From Planctomycetota bacterium (GTDB taxonomy: Bacteria; Planctomycetota; Planctomycetia; Pirellulales; Lacipirellulaceae): a stretch of DNA of 64,000 bases. The translations under genes and the position numbers were made by a program. This document shows positions 43,811 through 54,540 of the stretch, piece by piece (positions within the stretch are counted from its first letter, which is position 1; each line of letters begins with the position of its first letter). The notes below the pieces were generated by a model, which was given only the letters and a program-made list of their open reading frames with translations, made no database searches and had not been told where the DNA came from. The stretch is from the NCBI GenBank assembly GCA_029259915.1, contig JAJDED010000020.1, positions 124,001 to 188,000 on the forward strand. The letters are read 5' to 3'.

Positions 43811-45019
43811 ATGGATTTTGCTCTATTTGGTGCTGACGACGAAAGTATTTTCCTCGCTAAAACCGCGATCTCCGAGGGCCATAGGATTGTCTGGTGGGGC
43901 GATCTTGCTCGGGAACAAGGACAGTTCGACGAATCATGGATTGCAATAGAAGACCAGCAAGATCGCTGGGAACTGCTGCTGGACCAGCAGGCTTGCGATG
44001 CCGTGATTGCCGGTCGCGGTGCGGTTTCGGCCACGCAGCGCGCGGAGCAGGTAAACCTGTTGGTAAAAAACGGCATTGCTGTGCTTACCACGTTCCCACT
44101 GGTTGAGTCGGTGTTGTCGTATTACGAAATCGACATGTCGCGGACCGAGAGCGGGGCCGTGCTTTGGCACTTCAATCCGTTGATTGAAGAAGTGTCGCTA
44201 CGTAAGCAATGCGAAGCATGGATTCGCGATGGGCATCCCCAATTAGGCAGAATCGAACAAATTGTTTGGGAGCGGCCTCTTAGGGACCGCAGTCGGGAAC
44301 AGGTGCTTTGGCATTTTGCACGCGATGTCGAGTGGCTTGCTCGTGTTGCTGGTCGGCTCGATCGCTTGGGCGCTCATGGCTCGCCCGACGAACACGTCAC
44401 CTACTCCGGGTTGAGCGTGCAGATGCTTGGCGAGCGAAAACTACCGGTTCGTTGGTCCGTGGGGCCTGGAGAGCAATCGTTCTCTCCGCGAATGGAATTG
44501 TTTGCGGAGCAAGGCAAACTCACGATCGAATTTGATCTGGATGCCAAACAGATTCATTTCGAGACCATCCAGGCAGTGCAATCGCAATCGACTTCAGCGC
44601 CAATGTCCGACTCCGGCAGTTCAGCGATGTCCCGTTTTGTTGCTGCCGTGGAAAATCAGGATTCCACCGAGTCGACTTGGCCTGACGCCTTGCGTGCAAT
44701 GGAGCTGACCGACACGATCGAGATTAGCTTGCGGCGTGGTCGGATGATCGATGTCCACCCGCAGCAGCTTACCGAGCAGTTAGCGTTCAAAGGGACCATG
44801 TCGGCGGTGGGTTGCGGGGCATTGATGGTATTGCCCCCGATATTGTTGTTGGGCGGTTGGCTGGGAGCAATCTTGGGTGTGCCCTTGGCCCACTACTGGC
44901 CTCATCTGCTGTTGGTTTTTCTGGCGGTTTTTTTGGGAATCCAGTTTGTTCCTTTCTTGCTATCGCGAAAATCTTCGTTGGGTAACCGTTCGTCGAATGA
45001 TAGCGAACGGCAATCGTGA
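43811..45019 (+). CDS. Gfo/Idh/MocA-like protein with C-terminal membrane helices
   Basis: A 402-residue protein starting MDFALFGADDESIFLAKTAI. The start resembles the Rossmann-like N-terminus of the Gfo/Idh/MocA dehydrogenase family (VIAGRGAVSATQRAEQVNLL and GIAVLTTFPLVESVLSYYEI are in the usual order). A second domain follows to ~300. Residues ~345-390 hold two membrane helices (AVGCGALMVLPPILLLGGWL; LLLVFLAVFLGIQFVPFLL). The nucleotide-binding Gly motif is weak (GADDES), so it may not be an active enzyme. Residues upstream of 43811 are poorly coding. Confidence 0.65.
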   Translation: MDFALFGADDESIFLAKTAISEGHRIVWWGDLAREQGQFDESWIAIEDQQDRWELLLDQQACDAVIAGRGAVSATQRAEQVNLLVKNGIAVLTTFPLVESVLSYYEIDMSRTESGAVLWHFNPLIEEVSLRKQCEAWIRDGHPQLGRIEQIVWERPLRDRSREQVLWHFARDVEWLARVAGRLDRLGAHGSPDEHVTYSGLSVQMLGERKLPVRWSVGPGEQSFSPRMELFAEQGKLTIEFDLDAKQIHFETIQAVQSQSTSAPMSDSGSSAMSRFVAAVENQDSTESTWPDALRAMELTDTIEISLRRGRMIDVHPQQLTEQLAFKGTMSAVGCGALMVLPPILLLGGWLGAILGVPLAHYWPHLLLVFLAVFLGIQFVPFLLSRKSSLGNRSSNDSERQS

Positions 45020-45114
45020 GTCCTCGACATGGTTTTGCTAGCGTTCGCGGTAATCTTTGTCGGTTAGGCAAAAGTTAAAGGCGGTGCATTGCCGATTTGC
45101 CCAACGGTGGAGTC

Positions 45115-45166
45115 TAGCCGCGATCTTACAGATCGCTGGTTCCGGAGATCTGTTAGATCGCGGCTA
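45115..45166. repeat. TAGCCGC palindromic element, copy 1
   Basis: The arms TAGCCGCGATCTTACAGATC and GATCTGTTAGATCGCGGCTA pair at 19 of 20 positions with a 12-base loop. It starts TAGCCGC and ends GCGGCTA like the elements at 55248 and 61656, though the inner sequence differs. Confidence 0.6.
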
Positions 45167-45195
45167 ATCTTAAAAAACTGCTCAGGCAAACATTC

Positions 45196-45666
45196 GTGAC
45201 CAAAAAGCCATCAGCTTTGATGACGGGACTGCTAGCGACAGTGTTGCTTGTCAGTAGCGGCTGCGTTGCTCACTGGCATCACCTGCCCGATGACTGTGCG
45301 GGTGCTTTTTATGAGTGTGAGATAGCCCGAGCGGTACACAATCTGTGTAGTGGCGAGCCATACATGACCTGCGGTTGCGGCAACGGTTGTCTGTCGGAAA
45401 GTTGTCCAACGGAGACCTGTTCGACATTTGTAGAGGATGCATGCATCGAGCCGTTCGGATGCCTTCGCGAGCGACCGCTAAGGATCGGCTCACGCGTTGA
45501 ATCGGGTCCACCTCCGGTCTCGTATCGCCCTCCCATGCCTCCTGATTTTTTACTGGTGCCGACTCGACCGGTTTTCTCGTCGGTCAACATGTCGGCCCCC
45601 GAGCCTGTCCGAGGCTCGATCGAGGTGGAATATGGCCCGCAGCTAGGAATTTCTAGCCGCGACTAG
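45196..45666 (+). CDS. Cys-rich lipoprotein
   Basis: A 156-residue protein from a GTG start. The signal peptide (KKPSALMTGLLATVLL) ends in the lipobox LVSSGC, so it should be lipid-anchored. The next 70 residues hold about 13 Cys in patterns like CAGAFYECEIA, TCGCGNGCLSESC and CSTFVEDAC, a likely disulfide-rich fold. The C-terminal part is Pro-rich (ESGPPPVSYRPPMPPDFLLV). I do not recognise the family. A second Cys-rich surface protein lies at 9775-11250. Confidence 0.75.
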   Translation: MTKKPSALMTGLLATVLLVSSGCVAHWHHLPDDCAGAFYECEIARAVHNLCSGEPYMTCGCGNGCLSESCPTETCSTFVEDACIEPFGCLRERPLRIGSRVESGPPPVSYRPPMPPDFLLVPTRPVFSSVNMSAPEPVRGSIEVEYGPQLGISSRD

Positions 45667-45840
45667 GTTGCCCCGGGCGTCGTGCTATCACCGCTGACAA
45701 GTTGGGCGGACTGTGAGGGCGAGTGGCTCTTGCTGTCAAGCCAATCGTCGGACGAGGCCGATCTTCGCAACTGAGACACCCCCCGCTGATTTCCCGCAAC
45801 TCGCCCATTGGTGCGCTGGCCTTACCTCGGACGACCCGCA

Positions 45841-47241
45841 ATGCACGACCTGCGCTCCCGCGATACCCATTGCCGACCTCTCGGCACTCTTAGTTTTGCA
45901 TTATTTCTTGGCTGCTTTGTTTGGGGCATAGCCCCGGCTCGTGCAGTTCATTCAGAGCGAATCACCCCGATTGTTCGCGCCGTGCGCGAGGCAAGTCCTG
46001 CGGTGGTGAATATCCAAGGGCAAAAATCGGTCAGCGACTCGCGGGAGGGCGCCGGCGGCGCATCGCGACAAGTCAATGGCATGGGGACCGGCGTTGTGAT
46101 CGACCCGCGGGGATATATTCTTACCAATCATCATGTTGTGGATGGTGTGCGGAGAATCAATGTCACATTAGCTGCCGGGCAAACCTATGTTGCCAAGGTG
46201 GTCGCTCGCGACAAGGAAACCGATCTGGCAATCATCTTCATTAGCACTCCCAAGGCCTTGCCGGTTGTGCGGCTAGGGACGTCGCAAGATTTGATGCCGG
46301 GCGAAACGGTGATTGCCGTGGGCAATGCGTTTGGTTACGAACACACCGTAACCACCGGAATCATCAGCGCACTGCATCGCAACGTGCAAGTGAACGAAAC
46401 GCAACAATACTTGGATTTGATTCAAACCGACGCGAGCATCAATCCAGGCAACTCGGGCGGGCCTCTGTTGAATATCGACGGGGAAATGATTGGTGTGAAT
46501 GTCGCGGTACGCGCCGGTGCCCAAGGCATCGGGTTTGCGATTTCGATCGACAAGGCACTTGAGGTCGCAACACAGATGTTGAGTATCGAAACGTTGGATA
46601 ATCACTGGCATGGCATGACCGCCTTGTCGGTGGACGGACCCTCTGGGCCGGTTACGGTCGCGCGGGTCCAGCGCAGCAGTCCAGCTAAGAATAGTGGATT
46701 GCAGAGAGGCGATTTGTTGGAGCGCATTGGTTCGGTGTCGATCCGAAGGCCGATCGATGTCGAACGGGCGCTGCTTGGCCGCCGCACGGGTGAAGGGGTG
46801 CCTGTTGTTGTGCGACGCAATCATGAGCAGATTGAACTGAATCTCACTCTGGCACGACGCCCTGGGCGAGACAGATCGCGCACTCCTCAACCAGCTAACC
46901 CTTTGCAACGGGATACGTGGAACGCACTGGGGATGATTCTGGAGGTTGCGCCGCGCAGTGCCTTGCGAGGGCAAGAAATTCCCTACGAAAGCGGATTGCA
47001 GGTTGTCGCCGTGCGTCCAGAGAGCTCAGCCGACAAGCAGGGAGTTCGTAAGGGAGATATCTTGGTGCGGATGCACCGTTGGAAAACGGCATCGGAAAGC
47101 GATTTGCGATTTATAGTCGACCGGGCTGATACGCTTGCTCGTGCGGGCGACGTCAAGTTCTACATCGTTCGCGGCAAAGAGACCTTCTTTGGTCACATCG
47201 ACGTGGCAGACCTTGCTGTCTCATCTCGTACACGACGCTAA
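45841..47241 (+). CDS. DegP/HtrA-like serine protease with PDZ domains
   Basis: A 466-residue periplasmic protease. After a signal sequence ([20 protein letters not shown]) the trypsin-like domain has His in LTNHHVVDG, Asp in [10 protein letters not shown] and the catalytic Ser in [12 protein letters not shown]. Two PDZ domains follow, near residues 258-340 ([20 protein letters not shown]) and 378-450 ([20 protein letters not shown]). TTG and GTG codons upstream would extend it, but the ATG at 45841 gives the cleanest start. It probably handles misfolded envelope proteins. Confidence 0.9.
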   Translation: MHDLRSRDTHCRPLGTLSFALFLGCFVWGIAPARAVHSERITPIVRAVREASPAVVNIQGQKSVSDSREGAGGASRQVNGMGTGVVIDPRGYILTNHHVVDGVRRINVTLAAGQTYVAKVVARDKETDLAIIFISTPKALPVVRLGTSQDLMPGETVIAVGNAFGYEHTVTTGIISALHRNVQVNETQQYLDLIQTDASINPGNSGGPLLNIDGEMIGVNVAVRAGAQGIGFAISIDKALEVATQMLSIETLDNHWHGMTALSVDGPSGPVTVARVQRSSPAKNSGLQRGDLLERIGSVSIRRPIDVERALLGRRTGEGVPVVVRRNHEQIELNLTLARRPGRDRSRTPQPANPLQRDTWNALGMILEVAPRSALRGQEIPYESGLQVVAVRPESSADKQGVRKGDILVRMHRWKTASESDLRFIVDRADTLARAGDVKFYIVRGKETFFGHIDVADLAVSSRTRR

Positions 47242-48710
47242 CCGAGCGATACGGTCACGGTCTTCGATTCGGTGTAGGCTGCCAATCCGGCCTCCCCAAG
47301 TTCACGGCCGAGGCCGCTCTGTTGGAATCCGCCGAATGGTGCCGCTGCATCGAATACGTCGTAGCAATTCACCCACACGGTACCAGCGCGAACCTGGGCG
47401 GCAAACCGGTGAGCTTTAGTAATATCGCGTGTCCAAACGGCCGCTGCGAGTCCGAAATTAGTGTCGTTGGCTCGTCGAACCAGTTCGTCGACGTCATTGA
47501 ATTTCAGTACGCTAAGCACGGGACCGAAAATTTCGTCGCGCGCGATGCGCATGTCGTCGCTGACGCCTGCAAACAGAGTGGGCTCGACAAAATATCCCTG
47601 GTCGCCAAATCGCTGGCCGCCGCTCACGCATTGGGCGCCATCTTGCTTGCCGTAATCGACGTACTGCATGATTTTGTCGAACTGTGCCTGATCCACCTGC
47701 GGGCCTTGTTCGGTTTGTGGATCGAACGGATCGCCAAGCCGACGGCCTTTGTTTTTCTCGATAAGCCGGTCAACAAATTCGTCATGCACTTTCTCTTCGA
47801 CAAACAGTCGACTTCCCGCGCAACAGCATTGGCCCTGGTTGAAGTAGAGTGCAAAATGTGCCCCTTCGGCCGCCACGTCGAGATCGGCATCGGCGAAAAC
47901 CACATTGGGGCTTTTCCCTCCAAGTTCGAAGGTCATCCGCTTCATCGTTTCGGCGGCTTCGCGTTGAATGATCTTTGCTGTTGCCAATTCGCCGGTGAAG
48001 GCAATTTTGTCGATGCCTGGGTGTTTTACAATCGCGGCTCCCGCTGTTGGCCCATAGCCTGGGATAACGTTGATCACCCCGTCGGGAATGCCAACATTCT
48101 GGGCGATTCGGGCCATTCGTAAACAGGTCAACGGCGTTTGCTCCGCGGGCTTCATCACAATCGTGCAACCGGCGGCCAGCGCAGGGCCCCATTTCCATGC
48201 CGCCATTAAAGCGGGAAAGTTCCAAGGGATAATTTGGCCCACGACACCGACCGGCTCCCGACGCGTGTAGCAGAGATACTCGCCGTTAATTGGGATCGTG
48301 TCTCCCTGGATTTTGTCTGCCCAGCCGGCATAGTAATGTAAGCAATCGGCGACCAAGCTAATGTCGCCGCGCGCGTCGCTGATCGGTTTGCCGTTGTCGA
48401 ATGTTTCGAGAGCGGCCAATTCTTCCGATTCCGCTTCGATGGCATCGGCTAATTGATACATCAACCGACCCCGCTCACGGGCGTTGAGGCGCGACCACTC
48501 GCCCCCGTCGAACTGGTCTCGCGCAGCTTCGACAGCTAAATCCACGTCTTCTTTATCGCCCTCGGCCACTTGGGCAATGACTTCTTCCGTGGCAGGGTGG
48601 ATGGTATCGAAAACTTTGCCGCTGGCTGCGGGGAGCCATTTGCCTCCAATAAAACACTGGGTTTCGCGAATCTGCGGACGGGAAACAATTTGTTCGACAG
48701 TGGAAGACAT
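47238..48710 (-). CDS. aldehyde dehydrogenase (NAD-dependent, class I/betaine-aldehyde type)
   Basis: A 490-residue soluble aldehyde dehydrogenase that oxidises aldehydes to acids; it is not the CoA-acylating type of the BMC block. Marks are ECYF-like [14 protein letters not shown] at the start, [20 protein letters not shown] near 160, the active-site Glu in [14 protein letters not shown] near 256, and the catalytic Cys in [18 protein letters not shown] near 296. FTGELATAK replaces the usual FTGST. The start [16 protein letters not shown] is used; upstream coding is weak. Its stop overlaps the protease stop region on the other strand. Confidence 0.92.
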   Translation of the reverse strand: MSSTVEQIVSRPQIRETQCFIGGKWLPAASGKVFDTIHPATEEVIAQVAEGDKEDVDLAVEAARDQFDGGEWSRLNARERGRLMYQLADAIEAESEELAALETFDNGKPISDARGDISLVADCLHYYAGWADKIQGDTIPINGEYLCYTRREPVGVVGQIIPWNFPALMAAWKWGPALAAGCTIVMKPAEQTPLTCLRMARIAQNVGIPDGVINVIPGYGPTAGAAIVKHPGIDKIAFTGELATAKIIQREAAETMKRMTFELGGKSPNVVFADADLDVAAEGAHFALYFNQGQCCCAGSRLFVEEKVHDEFVDRLIEKNKGRRLGDPFDPQTEQGPQVDQAQFDKIMQYVDYGKQDGAQCVSGGQRFGDQGYFVEPTLFAGVSDDMRIARDEIFGPVLSVLKFNDVDELVRRANDTNFGLAAAVWTRDITKAHRFAAQVRAGTVWVNCYDVFDAAAPFGGFQQSGLGRELGEAGLAAYTESKTVTVSLG

Positions 48711-48874
48711 GGTTGATCCTTTCGGTCCAGAAAGAGCCGCTTGCGGCTTAGCAAAGAGCGAAACTATCTTAATGCCCCAAAACACGCGATGGCAAGAGTT
48801 TTTGCCGCAGCAAATAATTTTGCAATCAATCCGAAAGCATATATCGCGTGGAGAGAATCCTTGGTAAATCTGCC

Positions 48875-49861
48875 CTATTTACCTAGCCCAACGACTCCAT
48901 TGCCATTTGCCGGGCCTTTGCGATAGATCAGTCCGTGATCCACTTCGGAGAATCCCAGCTGGGAATAGAAAGCATTTGCTGCATCATTTGTGGCCATGGT
49001 TTGTGCCTCGATCGTAGCAACTCCGCGGCGACGCAAAATGCGGAAAGCCTCATTCATCAGAAAACTTGCGCATCCCTTGCGACGGTGATCCGGCTCGACA
49101 TACAAGTCGCACATCCCAGCGGTGCAGATGCCCCAACACATCGACAATGGCTGAACGTCCCAAAACGATGCGGACGCGATCACCCGGTTCTCTTGTTTGT
49201 CGATCAGCTCGAAGCGATCGCGCTGATGTGTGCCCCAAACACAGGCCTCCCACCAATTGGATGCCGAGGGATCGGAGGACTCTTCAAGGCGAACACAGAA
49301 TTTCAACTGCCGGACCTTGCGAGTCACTAGCGGGCGATACCGAACTAGGTCGCAATGCTGGATCAGCACCTTGGCGGATTCCACATACCCGTTGCGAAGA
49401 CACGCTTCACGAAGAAGGTTGTTGGCATGGAGAACTCCTGGAATTTCGCTCCCGCCATAAAGACCAAGATAAAAGGAATTGAGCGGCTTGATTCCACCAG
49501 CATAGAACACGGTTGTTCCATGGGAGCGAAGATATTCTTCGCTGGCGGCTAGCAGCTGGTCGGCGAGATTGGGATCGTCCACATCGCTACGCACCAGTAG
49601 CATCAAAGTCGTCCCCATGCCTGTATCAATCTGCGATCCGTCTTCATTGGGCCCGAATCCAGCGTGGACAAACCCGACCGGCTCATCATCGCGTGTGGCG
49701 ACAATTAAGCCTTGACGATCAAAGTGCATTTTCGAAAACACCGAATACTCTAACAGCGGTGCGGAAACCGGCTGGAGCATTCCCCGTTGCGGAGGCTGGC
49801 TACGCCAGATCTCAGCAAGATAGGGAGGGTCGGTATTACGGAAAGGCCGCAGGCTATACAC
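48875..49861 (-). CDS. GNAT acetyltransferase, probably two GNAT domains
   Basis: A 328-residue protein with two acetyltransferase-like halves. The first half has [19 protein letters not shown] and then [20 protein letters not shown]. The second half has [20 protein letters not shown] near 259, the acetyl-CoA-binding motif (RRKGCA), and [20 protein letters not shown]. Acetylation substrate is unknown. It is 13 bases or more from the next minus gene and has no clear operon partner. Confidence 0.8.
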   Translation of the reverse strand: MYSLRPFRNTDPPYLAEIWRSQPPQRGMLQPVSAPLLEYSVFSKMHFDRQGLIVATRDDEPVGFVHAGFGPNEDGSQIDTGMGTTLMLLVRSDVDDPNLADQLLAASEEYLRSHGTTVFYAGGIKPLNSFYLGLYGGSEIPGVLHANNLLREACLRNGYVESAKVLIQHCDLVRYRPLVTRKVRQLKFCVRLEESSDPSASNWWEACVWGTHQRDRFELIDKQENRVIASASFWDVQPLSMCWGICTAGMCDLYVEPDHRRKGCASFLMNEAFRILRRRGVATIEAQTMATNDAANAFYSQLGFSEVDHGLIYRKGPANGNGVVGLGK

Positions 49862-50014
49862 TTTGGTTGGCAGCTTGGGGGCTGGAAGGTAGGTTTCCTA
49901 GGCGAGAGATTCACAGCCATGATTATGGCAAGCCTGCGCAGCATCGCAAGTCGTTAGCCGATGGACTGATGCCTAGTGCCATCGAATTTTCTCCACAAAT
50001 CATCCTATGCTCGG

Positions 50015-51049
50015 CTATGCCGCTGCATTCGGGCGAGATGTGCGACGAGGTTGTGGAGGTTGGCCCTTCCAGCGGCGATGGACCCACCAATACTGTTCCG
50101 GTGCCTTGCGGATCAAATTCTCCAAGCACTGGGTATACCAGCTGGTCATCAGTGGGATTGTCCCCCAGGGAAAGTTTTCGTCTGTAGGGTCGATGAAGTC
50201 TGCCAAGTGCATTTCGATTTGCAGTGGAGCTTTTCGCAATGCCGCACACACGGCAGTCGGTGCCTGGCCGCTCAAAGTGAACACAGCCACAGCCTTGTGG
50301 GTTGAGGCGGGGCGTCCAAAAAAATCGACCCAGCACGCTCGATGTCCGGCATATTGATCGCCCAGCAGCACCAGGGTTCCGCCTCGGTCGAGCAGCGTGG
50401 CTATCGCCTGGCTGCTGCCTTTCTTGGGCAGCATGTATTGCCCCGTCGAGCCGCGGAATTGGTTGACGAATTTATCGAGATACGGATTATCCAACGGTCG
50501 GGCGATCGTGTGTGTGGAAAAACCGTGCAGCGCCAGCAAGAACCCCCCGATTTCGAAATTACCCAAGTGGCCGGAGATCAATACCGTGGGCCGTTCGTCG
50601 ATCAACCGAGCGAGAACTTCTTTCATCTGAGTGACGGAAGAATGCTGTCGCCAGTTCGTGCGATGCACCTTGCGCGGCGCATGCGCGATTTCCATAATCA
50701 TCAAAAAAAGGTGCTGCCACATCCCAACGGCAATCCGTTCGCGCTCCGTAATCGATTTCTCCGGGAAAGCGATCAGCAGGTTTTCTTCAACCGTTGCACG
50801 ACGGAATCGGAGCACATGCCAACAAAACCGGCCAAGCCGCTGTGAAAGCGACGCGCAAACCGACAGCGGCAATGCCTGCACCACGCAAATCAGCACCCGC
50901 ACCAGGGCGTAAGCAGAAACATCGGTAGCAGTCTTCAGACGCAATTTATGGGCTCCATGAATCCAGATACGAGCGCGGTATTGTGCGCGAAATCGTCTCA
51001 AGAGCGGAAGGCCGATTTTTGGAAAAGGGGTGCGATCGACGCTGTCCAT
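50015..51049 (-). CDS. lysophospholipid/lipid A-type acyltransferase (LpxL/HtrB-like)
   Basis: A 344-residue membrane-associated acyltransferase. A hydrophobic segment (ALVRVLICVVQALPLSVCAS) leads into the LpxL/HtrB fold: RRATVEENLLIAFPEKSITE near 84, the catalytic HxxxxE in ISGHLGNFEIGGFLL near 153, then TLVLLGDQYAGHRACWVDFF near 220. The C-terminal part closes with TQCLENLIRKAPEQYWWVHR, the family's conserved Trp-rich end. It would add a secondary acyl chain to a lipid A or similar lipid. Confidence 0.87.
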   Translation of the reverse strand: MDSVDRTPFPKIGLPLLRRFRAQYRARIWIHGAHKLRLKTATDVSAYALVRVLICVVQALPLSVCASLSQRLGRFCWHVLRFRRATVEENLLIAFPEKSITERERIAVGMWQHLFLMIMEIAHAPRKVHRTNWRQHSSVTQMKEVLARLIDERPTVLISGHLGNFEIGGFLLALHGFSTHTIARPLDNPYLDKFVNQFRGSTGQYMLPKKGSSQAIATLLDRGGTLVLLGDQYAGHRACWVDFFGRPASTHKAVAVFTLSGQAPTAVCAALRKAPLQIEMHLADFIDPTDENFPWGTIPLMTSWYTQCLENLIRKAPEQYWWVHRRWKGQPPQPRRTSRPNAAA

Positions 51050-51279
51050 GTCTTAATCGTTGCCTGCATCCCAACTGATTTCGTTGCAAAGGAGACGAGG
51101 TCAAGTGCCCTCACGTTTGTTGCTTGCCGGACCGTTAGTTCGTTATCTTTCCGTCATCCAATGCTTGAAACAAGGTTCGAGGGAGTGTAAAATCGACACC
51201 CGATGTCGACTAGACTTTCTATCACATGTCCTCATATAGGCTTACGTCAATGCGCTGTAGTGCGAGGAGGCCCCATCAG

Positions 51280-54200
51280 GTGGGTTTCGCCAGCTTAATG
51301 TTAAAGACTTGTCCCATTCTGGTAATCCGCGGGTTGGTTGTGATGCTTCTTGGTCACACCCTGCTGTCTCCTCAGGAAGTGCAAGCTGAGCCGAGCAACG
51401 ATAGTTCGCTTGAGAGTAGCACCCCAGGGGACGCGGCTTCCATCGCGGACCTGTCCGCGAAGTCGATCGTGGATTCGATTGTCAAATTAGAATCGGCCCG
51501 TGATGCGAAGTGCCATTCCACTGCGTGTCGGTTTGAGGATTTTCTTTACGGCACGCCGCTGACGGATAAGTCGCGCAACGTGAAGTGGGAACTGCAAAAG
51601 GAATTCGTTGCATCCATTTGGGCCCGTGCGTCGCGAGACGCAGCGCAAAATGGACGTCAGGAATTGACCACAGACCAATTGCAGTCGCTGATTGACACGA
51701 TGTTTACTACCAGCCATTCGGAAAAAGGAATCCTGTCAGATGACGGGAAGATCACGGTTTCGATCGATGGTCAGGAGCCCATCGCCATTGCTCAAGTGCG
51801 GTTTCGTCAGTTCTCGTCAATTGCTTACTCGCTACGTGCTATTCTTAGCGTCCAGCAGGATGCGATGGTTGGAGGCGGTCCCGCATTGGTGCCACTTACT
51901 TCCGATGCATTGGCGGCGCTCAAGCAGGCTCTCGACACGATAACGGTTTGCGCATTGCACGTTGCCGACCAGCGAGCACGCGAAGCCAACGAGGCGAATG
52001 TAACCGAAGTGAACATGCGTGAGGCGTGGCGCGCGCTGGTGCCGGTTGAGGCGATTCCGCATGTCGCTGATGCGACAACACGTCAGCCGCCCTCGGCAGA
52101 TGAGGCACGACAAGGAGCACTGAGCGTACTGAAGAATACGATTCGAGGTAAATGGTCCGCTTACCGCGCGTATAACGAGGTATCCGAAGTCGAAGCATCG
52201 CTGTTGATGTGGAGGAACACGAAGCGCTTTTACGCGCGCTACCCGCCGCCGGATCATCAGCCAGCACAGCGCAAATACCGACAAGCACTAATTAAAGTGA
52301 CGACAAGGTTCACGGTCGAGTTGCTTAAAGAGGCCGACAAACATGCCAAAGCAAGCGGGCATCAACTCATACGAGCTGACGATGCGCAAACTGCTGTCGA
52401 ACTTCTACTAGCGCCTGAAGTCGATGACCTCGAAGACGTACATTTCTTTAGCCGGTTGGCCAACAGCGGAGAAAGCGTTCTTTTGGAGGCGAATGACTGC
52501 GATTCTTATCGCGACTTTGGTATGCACTGGATGATCTTGAACTCTGCATTGAACGACCTACCAGAGTCGAACGCTATTCCCGACCCATTTGCAGTTGAAA
52601 TCGTGGTCGAGGCGATTTCACAATACGGTGTCCTCTTGCTGCGCATGGCCGGCACTCATGCACGCCAGAAGCTCGATGAAAAGTACTTGCTGCCGCTCGA
52701 CCTTTACTACGGGCGTGACCGGATCCGCGAACTGGTCAGGCGTCATCGTGCGGCGCCGCCCCTGCCAAAACATGCCGGGGGTATCGTTTCGTCTTCACCG
52801 CCTCAGGGTGATACCACTCGAGAGGAAACGTATTTCACAGATGTGACTGCCGACTCGGGCGTTGTTTATACGCATCGCTCTTCCCCGTGGCTAGGCGATT
52901 TTCGACGCAGAGCACCGTCCGGTCCTCCAACATTTTCTGGTGGAGGAATAGCCGCCGACGATATCAACGACGACGGCCATATGGATCTGCTCTTGGTGGG
53001 AGGCGGAGGCAACGCACTTTTTTTAGGTGACGGCGCTGGCAATTTTCGGGAGATCACTGAGGACGCGGGTATCTCCTTTCGCCGGAAAGACGGCGGGACG
53101 GTCGAGGCGCGACAACCGATACTTGCGGATTTCGACAACGACGGTCGAACGGACATTCTGTTCACATGTGCTGGCGACAATCATCGAATTTACCGCAACG
53201 TGGACGGGCTCCATTTCGTCGATATGACTGAAGGAGCAGAACTGGGAGGTTCGGGACTGATTGGCGGTCCGGCAACCGTGGCCGACTTCGACGGCGATGG
53301 CCTGCTGGACATCTACATTTGCTACTTTGGCAACTATGTTGATGGGGCAATCCCCACCACTAGTCACGACAACGACAACGCCCTGCCCAACAAGCTGTTT
53401 CGTAACGAGGGTGATTTTCTGTTCCGCGATATTTCGCAAGGCAGCGGAGCCGAGGATACGGGTTGGGCACAGGCAGTTTCCCACACCGATTTCGATCGCG
53501 ACGGCAGGCAGGACATCGTGATCGCTAATGATTTCGGTGGGAATGCCTTCCTGCGGAATCTTGGCGATGGAAAATTTGAAGACATCGCTCAGGACCTGGG
53601 TGTTACCAAGCTTTATCATTCCATGAATGTCGGAATTTCTGATCTGAATAGTGACGGCTATCCCGACGTGTACGTGTCAAATATCTCCACGTTCGTCAAG
53701 GACATTAAGTACGTGATGCCCAATAAGGACACGCCACTCGAGTTCGAAAATAGAGCGATGGCTTCTATGCTGTGGAAGGAAGCAAATATGCTCTATATGT
53801 CGCAGGCCGACGACGATGGATTGCACGCTTACCAACCGTCGAGTGATGTCGAGCGCGGGTCGACGTCAACAGGCTGGGCGTGGGATGCGGAGTTTTTTGA
53901 TTTCGATAACGACGGAGACGACGATCTTTATTGTGTGAATGGCAACAATGACTACAATTTTTTCGATTATGTATTTGACGAAACTCAATTGGGGGAGATG
54001 GCTCCAAATGAGTCCGCTAAGAGACAGCATAGGGCCTACTTGCTGACTCACAGCCATCAGTCGAACGTGTTTTTTGTCAATGAATCCGGCAAGCTCAAGA
54101 ATCGTTCACTCGAGAGTGGAACTGATTTCTCCGGCAACTCACGCAGTACGGCCTACTTGGATATGGATGAGGATGGCGACCTGGATGTCGTGGTAAACAA

Positions 54201-54540
54201 CTTCCACACTCTGGCGACGGTATTGCGGAATAACAGCCAAGAGACGAACAACAACTGGATAAAAATCCGCTTGGTCGGAGATGCGAAGCAGAACACGAAT
54301 CGTGACGCAATCGGCGCACAGTTGATTGTCACTCTTCCCGGCAGTGGTGGTCGCGTCGTTCGGGAAATCCAGGGAGGCTCAGGATACCTTTCGATGAATC
54401 CCAAACAGCAGCACATTGGACTTGGTAAGGCGAACACCGCCAACATCGAGATTATCTGGCCCAATGGAAGTCGGCAGGAAGCCTCCGACTTGCAATGCAA
54501 TCAGGTGCATACGATCGTGCAAAGCAAGACCAAGGAATGA
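51280..54540 (+). CDS. secreted giant ASPIC/UnbV and FG-GAP protein with histone-fold-like repeats
   Basis: A 1086-residue secreted protein. A GTG at 51280 has AGGAGG nine bases upstream and gives a signal peptide (ILVIRGLVVMLLGHTLL); an ATG at 51226 has no ribosome site. The first ~480 residues contain four evenly spaced helix-strand-helix segments like histone folds (encoded near 51568-51705, 51898-52038, 52264-52410 and 52585-52737). Then come FG-GAP calcium motifs (DINDDGHMDL, DFDNDGRTDI, DFDGDGLLDI, DFDRDGRQDI, DFDNDGDDDL) at ~52965-54190 and an ASPIC/UnbV end (DAIGAQLIVTL, HIGLGKANTANIEIIWPNGS). UnbV tails are common in planctomycetes; function is unknown. Confidence 0.85.
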   Translation: MGFASLMLKTCPILVIRGLVVMLLGHTLLSPQEVQAEPSNDSSLESSTPGDAASIADLSAKSIVDSIVKLESARDAKCHSTACRFEDFLYGTPLTDKSRNVKWELQKEFVASIWARASRDAAQNGRQELTTDQLQSLIDTMFTTSHSEKGILSDDGKITVSIDGQEPIAIAQVRFRQFSSIAYSLRAILSVQQDAMVGGGPALVPLTSDALAALKQALDTITVCALHVADQRAREANEANVTEVNMREAWRALVPVEAIPHVADATTRQPPSADEARQGALSVLKNTIRGKWSAYRAYNEVSEVEASLLMWRNTKRFYARYPPPDHQPAQRKYRQALIKVTTRFTVELLKEADKHAKASGHQLIRADDAQTAVELLLAPEVDDLEDVHFFSRLANSGESVLLEANDCDSYRDFGMHWMILNSALNDLPESNAIPDPFAVEIVVEAISQYGVLLLRMAGTHARQKLDEKYLLPLDLYYGRDRIRELVRRHRAAPPLPKHAGGIVSSSPPQGDTTREETYFTDVTADSGVVYTHRSSPWLGDFRRRAPSGPPTFSGGGIAADDINDDGHMDLLLVGGGGNALFLGDGAGNFREITEDAGISFRRKDGGTVEARQPILADFDNDGRTDILFTCAGDNHRIYRNVDGLHFVDMTEGAELGGSGLIGGPATVADFDGDGLLDIYICYFGNYVDGAIPTTSHDNDNALPNKLFRNEGDFLFRDISQGSGAEDTGWAQAVSHTDFDRDGRQDIVIANDFGGNAFLRNLGDGKFEDIAQDLGVTKLYHSMNVGISDLNSDGYPDVYVSNISTFVKDIKYVMPNKDTPLEFENRAMASMLWKEANMLYMSQADDDGLHAYQPSSDVERGSTSTGWAWDAEFFDFDNDGDDDLYCVNGNNDYNFFDYVFDETQLGEMAPNESAKRQHRAYLLTHSHQSNVFFVNESGKLKNRSLESGTDFSGNSRSTAYLDMDEDGDLDVVVNNFHTLATVLRNNSQETNNNWIKIRLVGDAKQNTNRDAIGAQLIVTLPGSGGRVVREIQGGSGYLSMNPKQQHIGLGKANTANIEIIWPNGSRQEASDLQCNQVHTIVQSKTKE

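Noticed and set aside
47238-48710. Link of the second aldehyde dehydrogenase to the microcompartment
   Set aside because: It is a non-acylating class I enzyme without an encapsulation-like extension and lies 19 kb away from the shell genes.
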